The position numbers and the translations under genes were made by a program. Below, in pieces: positions 12,618 through 27,600 of a stretch of DNA of 64,000 nucleotides. The stretch comes from Onthophagus taurus (Eukaryota > Arthropoda > Insecta > Coleoptera > Scarabaeidae). The notes under the pieces were generated by a model. It had not been told where the DNA came from and made no database searches. It saw nothing but the letters and a program-made list of their open reading frames with translations. The stretch spans positions 15,195,001-15,259,000 of the forward strand of contig NC_091972.1 in the NCBI RefSeq assembly GCF_036711975.1. The letters run 5' to 3'. Every line of letters starts with the position of its first letter. The first letter of the stretch is position 1.

Positions 12618-15600
12618 GTAAGTTTTAGTCAGTATTGTTTATAGCTTTCATAGTTTAATTTTAATTTTCTCAAGAATACAATAGAATTAAGTTTCTTATG
12701 GCTTTGGGATACAAAAAAAGTTCTGTTATTTGGGAATATTGAGCAAGAATGATTATCAAAAAATTACTATTAAGAAAAGGGTACCGTATTAAATTTTTTT
12801 AGAATCCATTGAATTAAATTTTTTTCGTCAGTTGAATAACCGAATCCTTGACCTCGAAATTTTGTATTTCTAGGTTAAAATTTACGACTGGCGAATATTT
12901 AAGAACGAATTCAAATGAGGTCGATCAATTTAAGAACCGTTTTAGTTACTTTTTTTATCTCACCTTTTATTAATCCGTTTTTATATCCAAAGATTTTTTT
13001 TGCTAAACATAATCATCTTCATCAGACTCTTTTACCGTCATAATAAATCGTCTTAGCATGTCTAATATGGTTTTATTATATTGCGTTTTAGTTTTTTTAG
13101 GTGTTTTCGGTTATTATTATTAGTCCCAAAAAGGTTTAATGATACCATATACAATCCGTGTCAAAAGTAACCCTCTCTCCATCTAATTGGGAAATGGCTC
13201 AAGATATTTATGCAAAAATATTTTAGCATAAAGACTGATAGTTCCTTCCTCACACGAGGTAGAACCTTGGAATCGATGTTTCTGCAAACCTCGATAATTT
13301 TTGTGTTCAATTCCTCGATGTTCTCCAGCGGTTTCAAGTAGACTTTAGACTTTAAATATGTCCAAAACAAAATCTAGGGATCTATCCATCCTCCATTTAC
13401 TTGCGTATTAAGATACCTTCTTCCCATAGCCGTATAATGTGGCGATGCTCCATCCTGTTGCAACACAACATCTATTTAAAATTCCCCTGAATTTTGTTGT
13501 ACGATTTTCGTTATTCGTGGAACGAATCTCTAGAATCTGAAGATGGAGACCGGCTAATAGAAAAACAGGAGATTTCCTTTCCACGAATACACCGCAGGCT
13601 CAATATAAGTTAAATCAAGAAGCACACGAAGATGAACTAAGTAACAACTCGCCATCCATTCAGAACATGCTAAAAGCAACAAAAATCTTAAAACTAAAGT
13701 TGTCTAAACATAGACAAAATACTGTCGGGGCTCCAAAAATATGGGGAAAACAAATTATAACCACTCTACATACATGGATAGTGGAGAGATATGGAAAACA
13801 GAAGAGATCTCTGACGAATGGCGTACCGGCATATAAAAACGGAAACAGCTTGGAAAGTACTCACGACAATTTTCAGAGACAAAACATCATAGGCAAATAT
13901 CAAGCTGGCTTCAGACCAGGTAGATCAACAACCGATAAAAACTTTCTCATAGTCAACTCTAAGAAAAGTTCTGCAAGTTTGACACTAACAGCGTACACAA
14001 AAACAAACTCTAAACTATAAACCTCGATCTGGATATACCATCCAAATTAGTGAGGCAAATGCACAATGTTACACAGCACATGCCGAGTAAAAATAGAAAT
14101 GGAACTCTCAAGTGAAATTAAAGTACCTTCATTACTGAAATAATGAGATGGAGTAGCACCCACACTCTTCAACATGTCACTCGAGTCTGTTATGAGAAGA
14201 GTCAAAGTCGAACTAAACGCAACCTTGATGACTTAGTCCGTCTAAATGGTGAGATATGCAGATGACCTTAACATCCTTGGTAGATCACTGCCTCAACACC
14301 GCTGGGAGGGAGGTTGGGCTAAAAACTAAACTTCTGATTCAAAGTAAGAGAAGGAGATATCGTATTGGGCAGAATATAACGATTGAAGACTACAACTTTG
14401 AAATAATTAACTGTACTCGTTGTGTTGTTTTTCCTCTTTGCTCTTTTTCTTCTTTTTGCTTAAATGTTGAATTATTTATATAGCCATATTGATTTTTTTT
14501 TACATACGTTGCTGGTTGGGTCTTTTGGAAGACATCGCCTTTGGCGATAAACTGACCTTTTGTCAACATGCATTACTTATTCATTTATGTATACATATAT
14601 ATTATTTTTCTCTTGTATTAACTATGTGGCAATAAACTTATTATTATTATTATTAATTAGCACATTTAGCCCCATTTCTTTGCAAGTGGCAGCCTTAAAA
14701 TTCCCAAACCAATCCAACTTAACGCGTCATCGGTAAGGTAGAACAACTCTGTAGAAACGTCATCGAAAATTTCATGAAAAGAGGGGTCTGTGTTCAGAGC
14801 CATGAGAGCCATTTGCCGGATATGTTATTCCATACTTAATCGGAACATGTCTGCTTTATAATGCAGTAAAAATATCACCACTCGCTCAAAAACTATGCGT
14901 TTTATTGTTAAATTAAATCGGGTATTGTTATTGAGACACTCTTTACTTCCTGTTACCTATCATGAGATGCCGAAACATCCACAGAGTCATCAAACTCCGC
15001 ATACATGAAACTCTTATCCGTATAGTGGTATGCTACGTAAGCGAACCGAAAGAAGGGCAGATTCTCAAAAAAAATTGTGGCCCAAAAAGTGACACTGGAG
15101 TAATACATGAGCTTCCCCTCACACTACGCATAGAATTAATGCGGCTACACTGAAAAACGCATGTGCCGAAAGAGAGAAATTTCTGAGAAAACCAGGAGGA
15201 AGAGGTATTGTTGTTAGGCCAAGAGCAAGACGAGGAAGCAACGTGACCAGAAACGCTTAGGAGATTCTCGGGATGAAAAGCTGGAAGAATGTGGCGGGAC
15301 ACCGGAACAGTCGGGGCTAAGCATCGAGGAGGCCAAGGACCCCGATTTGAGTTGTAGCGCCATTGAAGAAGAACGAACTTCTTCTTTATTTTCAACATTA
15401 TCAATATCCTGAGCAATCACAATGTGATCGTCAGCAAATGCCAAGGTTTTGGTGTACTATCCATGGCATGCCCATTGTTTAACATTTTCTTTTCCAACTT
15501 AGCAATGTCGTTTCTAAATAAATTTTAGACACTGTTGGTGCTTCACAACAATCTTGATTCAGACCTTTTTGTTACTGTAACCAGCTATTCTATTGCTTTT

Positions 15601-18600
15601 AGTGCTTCAGCAGTTATCATAATATGGTATACAGTTTCCTAGAAATTTATTAGAGGAAAACTGCCATATTTATCTTTTAGATCCACAAATACAAAATGCA
15701 CTTCCTGGTTATATGCTATTTTCTTTTGTGTGATTTCAGTTGATCTAAATAGACTTTCAATGGCCAGTGGATCTCTCTGACCTGCAGCTACTCGTCTTCA
15801 GTTCTGTTTCCCAGTATTCTTCCATATATTCTGCTGGTAGTATTGATTAACAAGTTCACTGCGATCTCAGTCAATATGACTGAATCAGTTATTCGCATCT
15901 TACACGCCAGATATTCAGTATCTAATAATTTTGACCATGTAGAGTTATAAACCGGCTTCGTAGGAGTGCTGCGTAACGCCAGTTTCTTGTGCACAAATTT
16001 AACAGCAAGTAAATGGTAAATGAAAACAAAAACAAATCAGTGTTTATTATCGTAATTTCAATAACAAATAAATAAAATAATGTAGCTTGTAATAAAGTAT
16101 TGGTTCAAAAAATGTTCCTATAGTAAATGAAATTCTGAAATAATGTAGCTTGCAATAAAGTATTGGTTCAAAAAATATTCCTATAGTAAATGAAATTCTG
16201 ATGCTAGGCAAGATGGTAGGCAAGATTTAACTCCTGACCATAACGATGTTTTTTATTGAAACAGTTAATGCACAGATGAGGCTTCATGACGTGAAGGACG
16301 ACTTCTGCTTGGTGTGACTTCTTAAACTTTTTCTGCTAAAGAAGGGCGAGCATTGCATAAACCATAAGCAATTGTTTTGCAAATTGTTGACATATTTTCA
16401 TTGATCCTTTGCCAATAAAACAGAGTTAAAAAAAACCATGCCAATCTGTGATTCAAGCTTTATAAATAATTGTGGTTTGTTGTTATCCCAAAATTTAAAA
16501 TAAGAGAATCATTACATTGTATTCATTATTATATTGTACATTTATACATATTGAATAACAATAAGTCAGTATTAAAACATTCCAAAAACATTTAAAAAAT
16601 GTTTATACTGTTATAGATTGTTATGAAAGAATCGCAATTGGACAAAAAATTAACGAAAAAAATGTATCTAGAAAAGCTCATTCAAAAACATTTATGGAAT
16701 GCCAAATGGAATGCACAAACGATGGAGAGAAATGTAAATCATTTAGTTATGGGTAAGTTACTGTATTTCTTATTTTTAATTGTTAATATTTGTCCTTTTA
16801 TTTTAGCGTTGGTGTTAAAGGTAACTCAACATGCGAGATTAGCTCTACGGAAATAAAACAAACTCCCACCAAAAATCTTGAAGGAACAACCATCGAAACA
16901 GATTATGATTTATACGTTAGAAAAGTTGATTGTAAATTTGTTTTCCAACCGGAAGTAGATGCCATTCAAACTGAACCGGATCACACAACAGTCAAACTTC
17001 ATAGTGGCGAAAACACCGAAAATTCATATTTACCTTCATCTTCAACATTAAAATCGTCACCTAATGTTCCACTTCCTTTTAATGCCGATTATAAACCAAA
17101 ACGTCGACCAGAATCGTATAAAAAACAACATGATTATGGGGAATTAGAACATAGATTAGGGATATTAGAAAATAGAAAAAGTAACAGAAAACAAGATGAT
17201 GTTGGTAATTACGATGATGAAGCTAATTTCGATAGATACATTGGAGCGGTATCTTATAATCAATACGATAAACCGGAAGTATTAGATAACAAAAAGAAAG
17301 AAGAAGCAAAAAATAGAGTTCCTTATGATTATATTGGATCGAATGGGCCTCCGAGGGGATATGGATACAGTAACGCTCCCGAAAATAAACCAAAACCACT
17401 TAAACCATTTGGATTAGATAATCTTTACGATTACACCCCGAATTCTTATGATTACAATAAAAATAAACTTCCATATAGGCCAAATCAATTAAACAAACCT
17501 TACAATAATTTTAATCGTCCAAAACCTATTCAAAACGATGGATACGATAATTCCCCAATAAACGATTTTCCGAATCTTAATAGTGGTTCAAATTTTGAGT
17601 CAAATTTCCACGATCCGGACAATCCAAATTATCCGACGGGATCTCAAAATCACTTTCAAAACTTAGATTCGGGATATGAATTTAGCAAACCCCAACAAAT
17701 GTTTAACGATCAGAATAATTATCACAATAGTGATAAAGAAAGGCCATACTTTTCCAGTGTTAGACCAGTAATGGAACATGCAATGGATTATGAATCAAAT
17801 CCAAAACGACCAAACTTTGGGTTTTTGGGTGGTTTATATGAATTAAACAACGGGGAATACAAACCGTATGGTAGTGGAGGAAATTCACTGGGATATGTTT
17901 ACAGTCCGAAATATCCGCATCAAAAGCCATCTCTGGATGAAGAATATCGTCCACTTGGAAAACTTATCGCATCGTATGTAACCGAAATTCGAGACGGTAA
18001 GATTTCAATATTTTTATTTAAACGAATTTCGTTGGATTCTTATCTAAATATTTAGACTTTTTTATGATGATTGATGACTTTTTATGTTTGATGAATCACT
18101 ACTCGAGGTTAACTCACACTTTTTATAGCCAATACAAAGTGTAATTAGCGGTCGAACGCTGCATGAACGGTAGCTTTAGTAAATTATTCACTCGGTTACA
18201 TCACGCAGCATGCAAATTCACCGGAATCTGATCGTTTTAATTGAGGTCACTGAAGGCTGTGCACAGTAACAACAATGACCATCCATTGGAATCTTCTATT
18301 GAAATTGATTTATTAGGTATTACTCATTTAAAACAACATTTCCTTAATTTTAATTTTCGCTATTAAGAGTTTAAAGCATTTCTTAAAGTTTTATAATTAA
18401 ATCTGAAAGCTTTAAGAAATAGATATAAAACTTTATTTTTATTTGATTTTAATTACATAAAGAAGTATTATTCAACCCTATCCAAGTCTCGCTTCATCAT
18501 TACGCAGCAGAATGGAACAAAAAGGCGCAGTTAAAATATTTTTACTATGAATGCTATAGAAAAGGGTTTGAATTGAAATGAATACTCATTTAGATATTCT

Positions 18601-21600
18601 AGTTTAATTAATTTTAGGTTAAAAATAATTGATTCAGATTGAAGAAGGGTTTGGATCAAATGGATTAGGTTAACTGATTGAATCCAATTCAAGTTTTGAA
18701 ATACCACCATACTTCGTTGAATTATTTTAAAATTTAATGTGTAAAACTAAAATTTGCATTAAAGCTGCACCCTAAACAGAGAATCGTTAGATTGATCTCT
18801 TTTAATAAAACTTTTTTATTTGGTGGGAACAAAAAACTAAAGCAATATTAATAATATAGAAAATTTTCTGCTCTACAGGCATTGAAATTTGATCATTTTG
18901 AGGTGTATTTGATACACGGCGATGTTCTTGATTTTTATCCGCTGTTGATATCATATATCATATATATTGATAGGATAACCGGTGGTTCATCAGGCTTTCT
19001 TGTGGTGTATTTAATATTCCGCTATCTGTAAAGACAGCGAAGATATCGGCTTGTAAAGTAGGTAGAAAAACAAGTAAAGCAGGTAGTAAGGTTGGCCTTT
19101 ATAACAAAGACAGATTGTGTGTCCAGCACATCTTTCCCAAATTACTCTCTGATCTTCAAGAAGGTCAGAAAAGGTAGCTTTAGATCTCCAGTGGGAAAGC
19201 GTTTCACTTTGGATGTTTACAGATTGCATAAGATTTGATTTAATAGACTTCAGTATGGCAATGAGATCGTGGACAACAATGTTATTTCGCTTCTCTGATT
19301 CAAATCTTTCAAAAATTGCGAATAGATGACATCATGATGGTATTCGGTAACTATCCAGCATTTTACCAATTACTTAGTACTCGACCATTCACAGGAATAA
19401 GTATCTCCTTTAGGTTTTGGACACTGCAGATAATCATCAAGTTCAACCCAAATAGGACTTTTTTCATTGAATACAACTTTATTTATATCAGGTTTGTCAT
19501 TAGCAACCTCATTGCAACAATCCCAATACGATATAAATATAAAATCTCTTGTTGTAGTTTCGTTTAGTTTTCTTCTCTTCGCTTGTAATTCATCATCACA
19601 TTCATTACTAACAGAACTGTCGCTGTTATCACTTTTGATTATTAATTAAAATATTCTCTGCTTAATGCAAAAAGCCATTTTGAAAAATCTTTTTCAGTTC
19701 TTGAGAAATACATTTTTGAAATGATCGAAAATTTTTTCGAATTTTGCAATTTTCGCCGATTAAGTTTTAAAAATTCGTATAAAATCCAGTTCTTGGAATA
19801 TGAATATGAAAATGTCCCAAAATGTTAATAAAAGTGTCCTCTTTCCAATGAACCAACAGCTTTTGAAAAGTTACTATTAGTTTTTGAGAAAACAATATTT
19901 GACGTTTTGATAAAATTTTCGAAGGTGCAATTTTCATCGATAACTTGCAAAATTCGCTATAAAATTCATTTCTTGAAGGATCCTTGTGGAAATATCACCA
20001 ATTATTAATGAAAGTATCCTCTTTTTAATGCAACAAGCCGTTTTGAAAAATCGGTTTTAGTTTTTGAGAAATAAATTTTTGAAATGATCGACAATTTTTT
20101 CGAATTTTGCAATTTTCGCCGATTAAGTTTTAAAAATTCGTGTAAAATCCAGTTCTTGGAATATGAGTATGAAAATGTCCCAAAATGTTAATAAAAGTGT
20201 CCTCTTTCCAATGAACCAACACGTTTTGAAAAGTTACTATTAGTTTTTGAGAAAACAATATTTGAAGTTTTGATAAAATTTTCGAAGGTGCAGTTTTCAT
20301 CGATAACTTGCAAAATTCGCTATAAATTTAATTTCTTGAAGGATCCTTGTGGAAATATCACCAATTATTAATGAAAGTATCCTCTTTTTAATGCAACAAG
20401 CCGTTTTGAAAAATCGGTTTTAGTTTTTGAGAAATAAATTTTTGAAATGATCGACAATTTTTTCGAATTTTGCAATTTTCGCCGATTAAGTTTTAAAAAT
20501 TCGTATAAAATCCATTTCTTAGAATATGAATATGAAAATTTCCTAAAATGTTAATAAAAGTGTCCTCTTTCCAATGAACCAACACGTTTTGAAAAGTAAC
20601 TTTTAGTTTTTGAGAAAACAATATTTGAAGTGTTGGTAAAATTTTCGATGTTACAATTTTTATCGATAACTTTCAAAATTCGCTGTAAAATTAATTTCTT
20701 GAAGGATCCTTATGGAAATATCACCAATTATTAATTAAAGTATCTTCTTTTCAATACAACAAGCCGTTTTGAAAAATCGCTTTTAGTTTTTGAGAAATAA
20801 ATTTTTGAAATGATCGACAATTTTTTTTAATTTTGCAATTTTCGCTGATTAAGTTTAAAAATTCGTATAAAATCGATTTCTTGGAATATGAATATGAAAA
20901 TTTCCGAAAGTGTTAATAAGAGTGTCTTCTTTCCAATGAACCAACCCGTTTTGAAAAATAACTTTTAGTTTTTGAGAAAACAATATTTGAAGTTTTGATA
21001 AAATTTTCGATGTTACAATTTTCATCGATAACTTTCAAAATTCGCTATAAAATTTATTTTTTGAAGGATCTTTGTGGAAATATCGCCAATTATTTATTAA
21101 AGTATCCTCTTTTTAGAGTTGCTTTGGTAGTTAAATCAGCATCAAAAAAGTTCATTTTGTACCTTGGATCCAAATAAGTTAACATATCTTATCAGCTTTC
21201 TTATTAATTTCATTTTTATTCAAATATCGCAATAATGTGACAATATAGAGTATCACTTCAGAAATCCACCAAAAATTATAACCATAACGGCCGGATAGAT
21301 ATGCCGGATAATCGGATATCCGGTCGAAGGGGATGCCGAATATTCGGTATATGGGCTTTCCGCAAAATCACTATCCCTTCCATCACTAGTGTTCGGTATA
21401 AATATTTGAGTGTTTTACAAAAGACTTAAGTGTGATAAATTTGATAACAACTTTTCTTTCTTTTTAAAATCTTTTTCTCTATTGCTTTCTAGTACCCATT
21501 GTTACTCAATAACGAATTAAAGATGAACGATAATCACAAAGTCTGATGAAACAGAAATGATTCGATAATTCAGTACATTTTGAAACACATTACTGACAGC

Positions 21601-24600
21601 TGTCAAAAAGATGCTTTAAATACTATTGAGATATAATAGGCATGCTTTTTTACACAATGTTTTAATAATAATGTAATAAGATACAATAATGGACAAATTT
21701 ATTTTTAAGCATATTTTCTAATATATCACAGCACCGAACAATAATGTTAAAAGAATAACCAAGATATGTATTAAAAATGCAATAAATGAAGTTAATAAAG
21801 TATTATGTATAACATGAAAAAAAATAAGTTAGTAATAATTGTTTAAATAAAGTTACGCCCACTGAACTTACTAAAAAGCGGTAAAATCCTTGAAGGTCGT
21901 CTTTAACACGACTAGAATTGACCAATTACTATGGCGGTATGACTCGCCTTCACAAAAAGAACCAACTTTTTTGCTTCCGCCAATCTTCTATCATTACTCT
22001 ATGAAAAATGCGGCATAAATCGGTTTTGAGATGACCGATTCATAACGGAGATTCGTAAACACAAATAATTGCGATTTCCTGTTTAACCACCCATTCATAC
22101 AAAGAAGTTTTTTGCTTTTTCATAAACTGATTAAAATTAAAAAATCATCGGCTACTTGAAAACAAGGTTGCATTAAACATCGCTTGAATTTAATTCCGGC
22201 TATTATAAGTGATGATAGAAGACAGGATAATATAGATTCTCGGTAAAGATAATCTACCTTCCTCCTCGAAGTGGTTATATAACGTCAGAATTACAAATTA
22301 CACGCGTTTCGACCACAATAACTCTTGAAAACAAATGGAACAAGTTCACAATTGAATATAATAGTTACGCATTGAACGCACCGAGTTTTTTTTGTAATGG
22401 ATTTAGGACCTATTGAATCATTTGATGATTGATGACCCTATTTCGACACGATCGGAACATGTATTCAATTGATTCCCACAAATTAAAAACTGGGTTATTT
22501 CGGGTGTGTAAAAAAGATTCTTCATCCCATCTATGTTTTTCCCCCGATTAGATTCTCATTTAAAATGAGGAAGGGGAAAAGGAATCATTCGCATCGTTAT
22601 CCTTGACAAAAAAATGCATATATTCGCGCCCAATCCTTCTTTTCCATGTTAGTTGTAGCTCGAACTCGGTTGGTGACGTACAGAAAAGCTTATTCTTTTG
22701 TATAAAACGATCTGATAAAGCGAGCGAGGTGTTTGTTACGTGACAAGGACGTCGTCGGGGGGTTAGGAAATTTTGCGAGCTTTCGCAACGGCTCTTCTTG
22801 TATGTTAATTAGCAATTACCTCTTGTTTATCACGGTCAAAGTAGTAGCCGGATCGGATCTCAATACGAAATATCCGTCAGTATTTCAGCCTCAGAATACG
22901 TGATCGTTTGATTTAAACGTTTCAGTGAACGACGATGCTTTTTTAAGTTAATTAATTAATTTAGTTAAATTATTTTAACGATGACAAAAAATCGTGATTA
23001 TTTTGCGACTATGAAAACCGTTTGTTGGGTTTGTGTGATATTTTTGGTGTTCATTCTTCCACTGCCGTTGTGTTCTGCTACCAGAGTCATTATTGTTGAA
23101 GATGCAAAAGGTATTAATTTAATTACAACTTAATATTAATTAATAATATCGAAATTGCATAACTTTTTTAAGCCGGTTACGTCAATTTTTATCATTACTC
23201 ACTTGAAATTTAATTTATAATTGCCCAACCATTTGAAAACAATAGCGAAGCCAAGTTTACGACCTTAGATGCTTGATAAAACACTTTAAGTGCGAACTTT
23301 ATTTGTCTTGAGTTTGGTTATGAGAAAGGATAAGCCGTAACCTTCCTAAAGGATATTCAAATTATATTATTTCATAATACACGAAATAAATAAATACGAA
23401 ATGTTTGTTTTGATTAACAAGATTTAAGCTGTAACAAGGATGTTTATGCAACATCACAATGAAGTGTCTGTTGATGATGATAACTTTGAAATCACATAAA
23501 TTTATTTCCATTGTAAATTTCTTATATCCAAATTTTCTTATAGTGTGTTTTAAAAGAGCTCTAGCTGGCAAAAGAATATCCAGAGCTTTCGTCCGTAAAA
23601 TAGTATCCTGTGAAAGAGTAGAAGATTGTCACCAAGAATGTACAGAAGAGAAAAAATTTATTTGCGAAGGTTTCAATTATAGGTAAGAACACCATCAAAT
23701 ACTATTCAAACCAATTATTTTCACATATACATTCATCCACAGTCACCAAATGCACACAAGACCATTTGTCACAGACCTTGCACAAGATAATTGTGCCAAG
23801 GTAACCCCATTTTTACCATAACGATTTTAAGGTCGTTTATTATTATTTCGAATGCAGTTATTTCTATGGTTGCTGATCTATTTATTTTTGATTGTACGTT
23901 TAGGTTGGATTCTTCCGGACGTGGTAGAGGAGACTGCGAGCTTATAGACTTACCTTTCGTCCTTTTGGACCCACACAAAGACATAATAACAAATCCGAAT
24001 TATGATTATTATGAAAAAGACAGAAATAGTTACCAGAGATGCAAAGATCGTGATATACAACCATATAAACCTCCACAAAGTTATCCTCAGCTACCTCCAT
24101 CTGGTGGGATTCAATTTGATCAAGGATCTTATGGACATGGAACTTATGGACACGGAACTTATGGACAAGGATCTTATGGTCAACAATCTTATGGACAAGG
24201 ATCTTATGGCCACGGATCTTATGGTGGAGGAAATAAAGGAACACATCGATACGATAGTTATCCACGAGAACCTCCAAGACCAGGTTTTGTATTCAGGTTG
24301 CCATCGGGCGGAGAAGGAGGAGATTTTCCACCTTATAATAGACGTAGTGGTGAGTACCGATATTGCCCTCCGTTCCTCAAGAAAAAGTAGTTTTTTAGTT
24401 ATTGTACTTCTTGCTAATTTTTGTACTTGTCGCACAATAAAGGTGGATTTTAATACACTGGTGGTTTTATTGCTTTATTATTTAATTTATGTTCCTTACA
24501 CGTTCACTTACTTTTAATTCATCATTTTCATTTAATCAATCATATTAGACGCTTCAATAAAAATAAAATATGCATAAACCAATATAGTCCAGTCAATTTA

Positions 24601-27600
24601 TAAATTATTTATAACAAAACAAATTTAATACGGACAAAATGCTATGTTATAGTATTTAATTTATTCCTCCAGATTTTTTTTTCAAGTGATGGGTAGTCTA
24701 ATTAAACCTAAACTAGAACTAACACTAGCACTACACCTAGAAACATTCGAATTAAGCCGTGCGTTTTTTAAGAAAGTGTTTGACGTTTCGGATGCCATGT
24801 TGCAACCAATTAACACCAATTAATTATTTCTAATTGTCAACTAAGTTGTTTTTGTCAAAACCGATAGGAGAAGTCTTCCATAATCTGCTGACTTCCCAGC
24901 CATCTTCTGTATTCATGATATTCCCATGTGGATGAGTCTTTATCAACTTTCTTGTCATTTTCTGAAAATAATGTCCGGTTCTTGCTAGCACTTTGGTTTT
25001 GTCAAACTCTATGGTGTGTCCTCCATTGTGACAATGATCTCCGACTGCCGACTGTTGGATTTTTTCCGTCGGACATCTTTCTCATGTTCCTTGATGCACC
25101 ACTCGATGTAATAACTAAACGTAATACTTCCCGCAACTGCATGATAGCCGATAGACTCCCGCTCCCTTTAATGGGGTTAGTTTATCTTTAGCAGTCGGAA
25201 GAGCATTCTATATTTTGCTGACCGTACCGTATCGTACCACGATATCATTCTTCTTCAGGCACCTCATAATCTGCTTCCTCACACCTGAAACATAAGAAAG
25301 GCAGATAAAATCAGCTGGTGTAGTACTTACCGAGTCTTCCCTCTGTTTGCTTGATTTAGTCGCTCGCTGAATATCCCTCATCACTTTAGAGATGAAGTCT
25401 GCATGTGTCATTTGCAGATAGCAACATGTACCTGCATTCTTCATCCCATCACCACCCACAACAGAAGAGGGCAGTGATCCAGACGTTGTTTCAGCGAGCA
25501 GAAAGGCAGTGTTAATTGACTATTTATTACCTTTTCATGTACTTGATGTCAAACTTTAACCGATTTCGTCACTTCGAACTTGTTTCTGAAGAAAGTTGCA
25601 ACATGGCATCCGAAACGTTAAACACATTTTTTTTTCTTTTTTTCAAACGTCAAAAGACACACTGCTTAACCCGAAAGTTTCTAGTTCTAGTGTTAGTTCT
25701 AGTGATAGTGCTAGTGTCAATTCTAGTTTTAGTTTAATTAACACCGGCCGTGAAAGATTTCGTACTCAGATGGGTAGCCTAACATACATTTTTAATTTGT
25801 AATGTTTATGCCACTAATTAAGAATCTTGTATGCATCTTATTAGCTACTCCAGGTGGACAAGACATTTTTATCCAGTTGCTTTATTTGTTGCTACCATGA
25901 TAAATCTTTTTTTGATAAAACTTCGATGTAGGAATCTTAGGTCATTAAACCCTTCATATCGTTTGGCGTTTTTGTTTCCGTTTTTTTTTGCTTCTTCAAA
26001 CGTCATTGATATTTGTCACAAGAGCTATGCTTTTTTACTAGCTATTACACATAGCCACATCAATACTTCTTTACATCGAGTTGCTTTATACGTTGTTACC
26101 ATGGCAAACATTCTATTAGAACTCTTATGCAGTGTATAATAAAGTAAGCCTTATATAATTTAATAGTTGTGCGATTTAATTTGATTAAAAAATTTCAGCT
26201 GAATTCTGATTGGGTGGTCACCAGATCTTTTTCATGCTTTCTTGTAAGGTTCTTCAAGCTTCTTGTCACATGAGTCATGCCTATATGTTATTAGCCACTA
26301 CATATGACCAAGGCATCAAGACTTTTTAACATCGAGTTGCTTTTATACTTTGATGCAATGTGTTCGTATTGCACACTCGAATGGTTGGACGAGTTAATAT
26401 GGTTATAGGCTTTCGACTAAATTCTGATTGGTTGGTCCCAAGATGTGATCATTTGATTTTTTGCGATTCGAGCATGGAATCTTTAATATTGTTTCTTTTG
26501 CACACTTTTTTGTAAGCTTCTTCAAGCTGTCGCTTTACGTCACTATTGTATCGGTTCAACACATTTTCGGGAGTTTATTGTTGTGGTTCTTTCTATTGCT
26601 TTGTTTTTCGGGGTGATAATTTTTTTAAACATCTCTTTAATAACTTTTGATATTAATCGGTTTAAGATTTTGATTAAGATATTCTTTTTAGTCGTTCGTT
26701 TGTGTTGGACTTCTATGGCCAACCTTGTTATTTTATTTAAGAATTTTTCAATAAATATTTTTGTCTGATCTCTGTTTAAGTTTTATTATGTTCCTTGGAC
26801 TTACTTTGCTTCTCTTGTTGGTGTTGGTATTGGATAGACTGTTTCCAACAACTGTGTCCTTTTTTCCTTGTCTCATTTCAGTATTTCTTGAAGTCTTTGT
26901 TTTTCGTCTAGTATAAAGCTAAAATATTTTACGATTTCTTTCAATTCTGTTTCGTTTCAGAATAAATTTTAATTTTATAGAGTTCGTCGTATTGCATCTG
27001 TGTTTATTCATTGAGTTTTATGCTACATCTTCTCATATAGTAGTGTGTCTGTTCCTACAAGTCATTTAGTATTGTATCATTCATCAAGTATCATCAGACC
27101 AGGATGCTATACCTTGTGATTCTTATTAATTATTGTGTGGTTAAGTGTTTACTTCTGAATCTGAATTGCTGCTCAGAGCTCAATTTCCTTTAATTTATTG
27201 AAACTTTTAATCTTCTGTAAAGATTAATAAAAGATTTGGCTTTGTGTTCCTTTATGTACTTGGCTTTTTACGTTTCCATTTTTTTACCCTTAGGAAGGAA
27301 TAAGTTATTCCGAAAGTTTGGTTACAAGAATAAGAATATAAACAACGTTGTTTTAATTTCCCTTTCTTTGGTCGATTCCCCAAGAATATCTACATTTCCT
27401 ATATTGAATGACCGGGATTCCTTTCTACTTATGTCAATGGTTTCGTTAAGTATTTTTGCTTATAAATGTAAAAGGCTTGTTAATATGTAGCTTGAGGCAT
27501 TGTAAATAAAATTATCATGATTTCTGCATTTATCCAACGTTTCGGCTAATACACGGTTTTATAAACTGCTTTAGTCATGGCAGTAATTCTTCGATTACAT

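Larger units (their letters stand above)
12618..16616 (+). other. first intron of the PAN gene, filled with transposon relics
   Basis: Bounded by donor G/GTAAGT and acceptor TTATAG. It contains a mariner-like transposase relic (13161-13490), two reverse-transcriptase relics in opposite orientation (13630-14660 and 15200-15994) and a 63-bp duplication near 16078. The remainder is AT-rich with nothing recognisable. Confidence 0.7.
17997..23543 (+). other. PAN gene intron containing a hAT-like element and an alternative promoter
   Basis: The phase-1 donor at 17996 matches the phase-1 acceptor at 23544. The intron holds the hAT/satellite element (19325-21391) and the alternative first exon (22981-23110). 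Between 18056 and 19320, and between 21392 and 22600, I see only AT-rich unassigned sequence. Confidence 0.55.

Noticed and set aside
15033..15416. 127-codon - strand frame
   Set aside because: It overlaps the RT relic in another frame and shows no family motif. The FADD motif lies in the neighbouring frame, which is the real remnant.
23942..24435. Two long - strand frames and a further + strand frame over the Gly/Tyr repeat
   Set aside because: They are mirror products of a 15-bp repeat (monotonous H/K/I/S runs) opposite a well-supported PAN exon.
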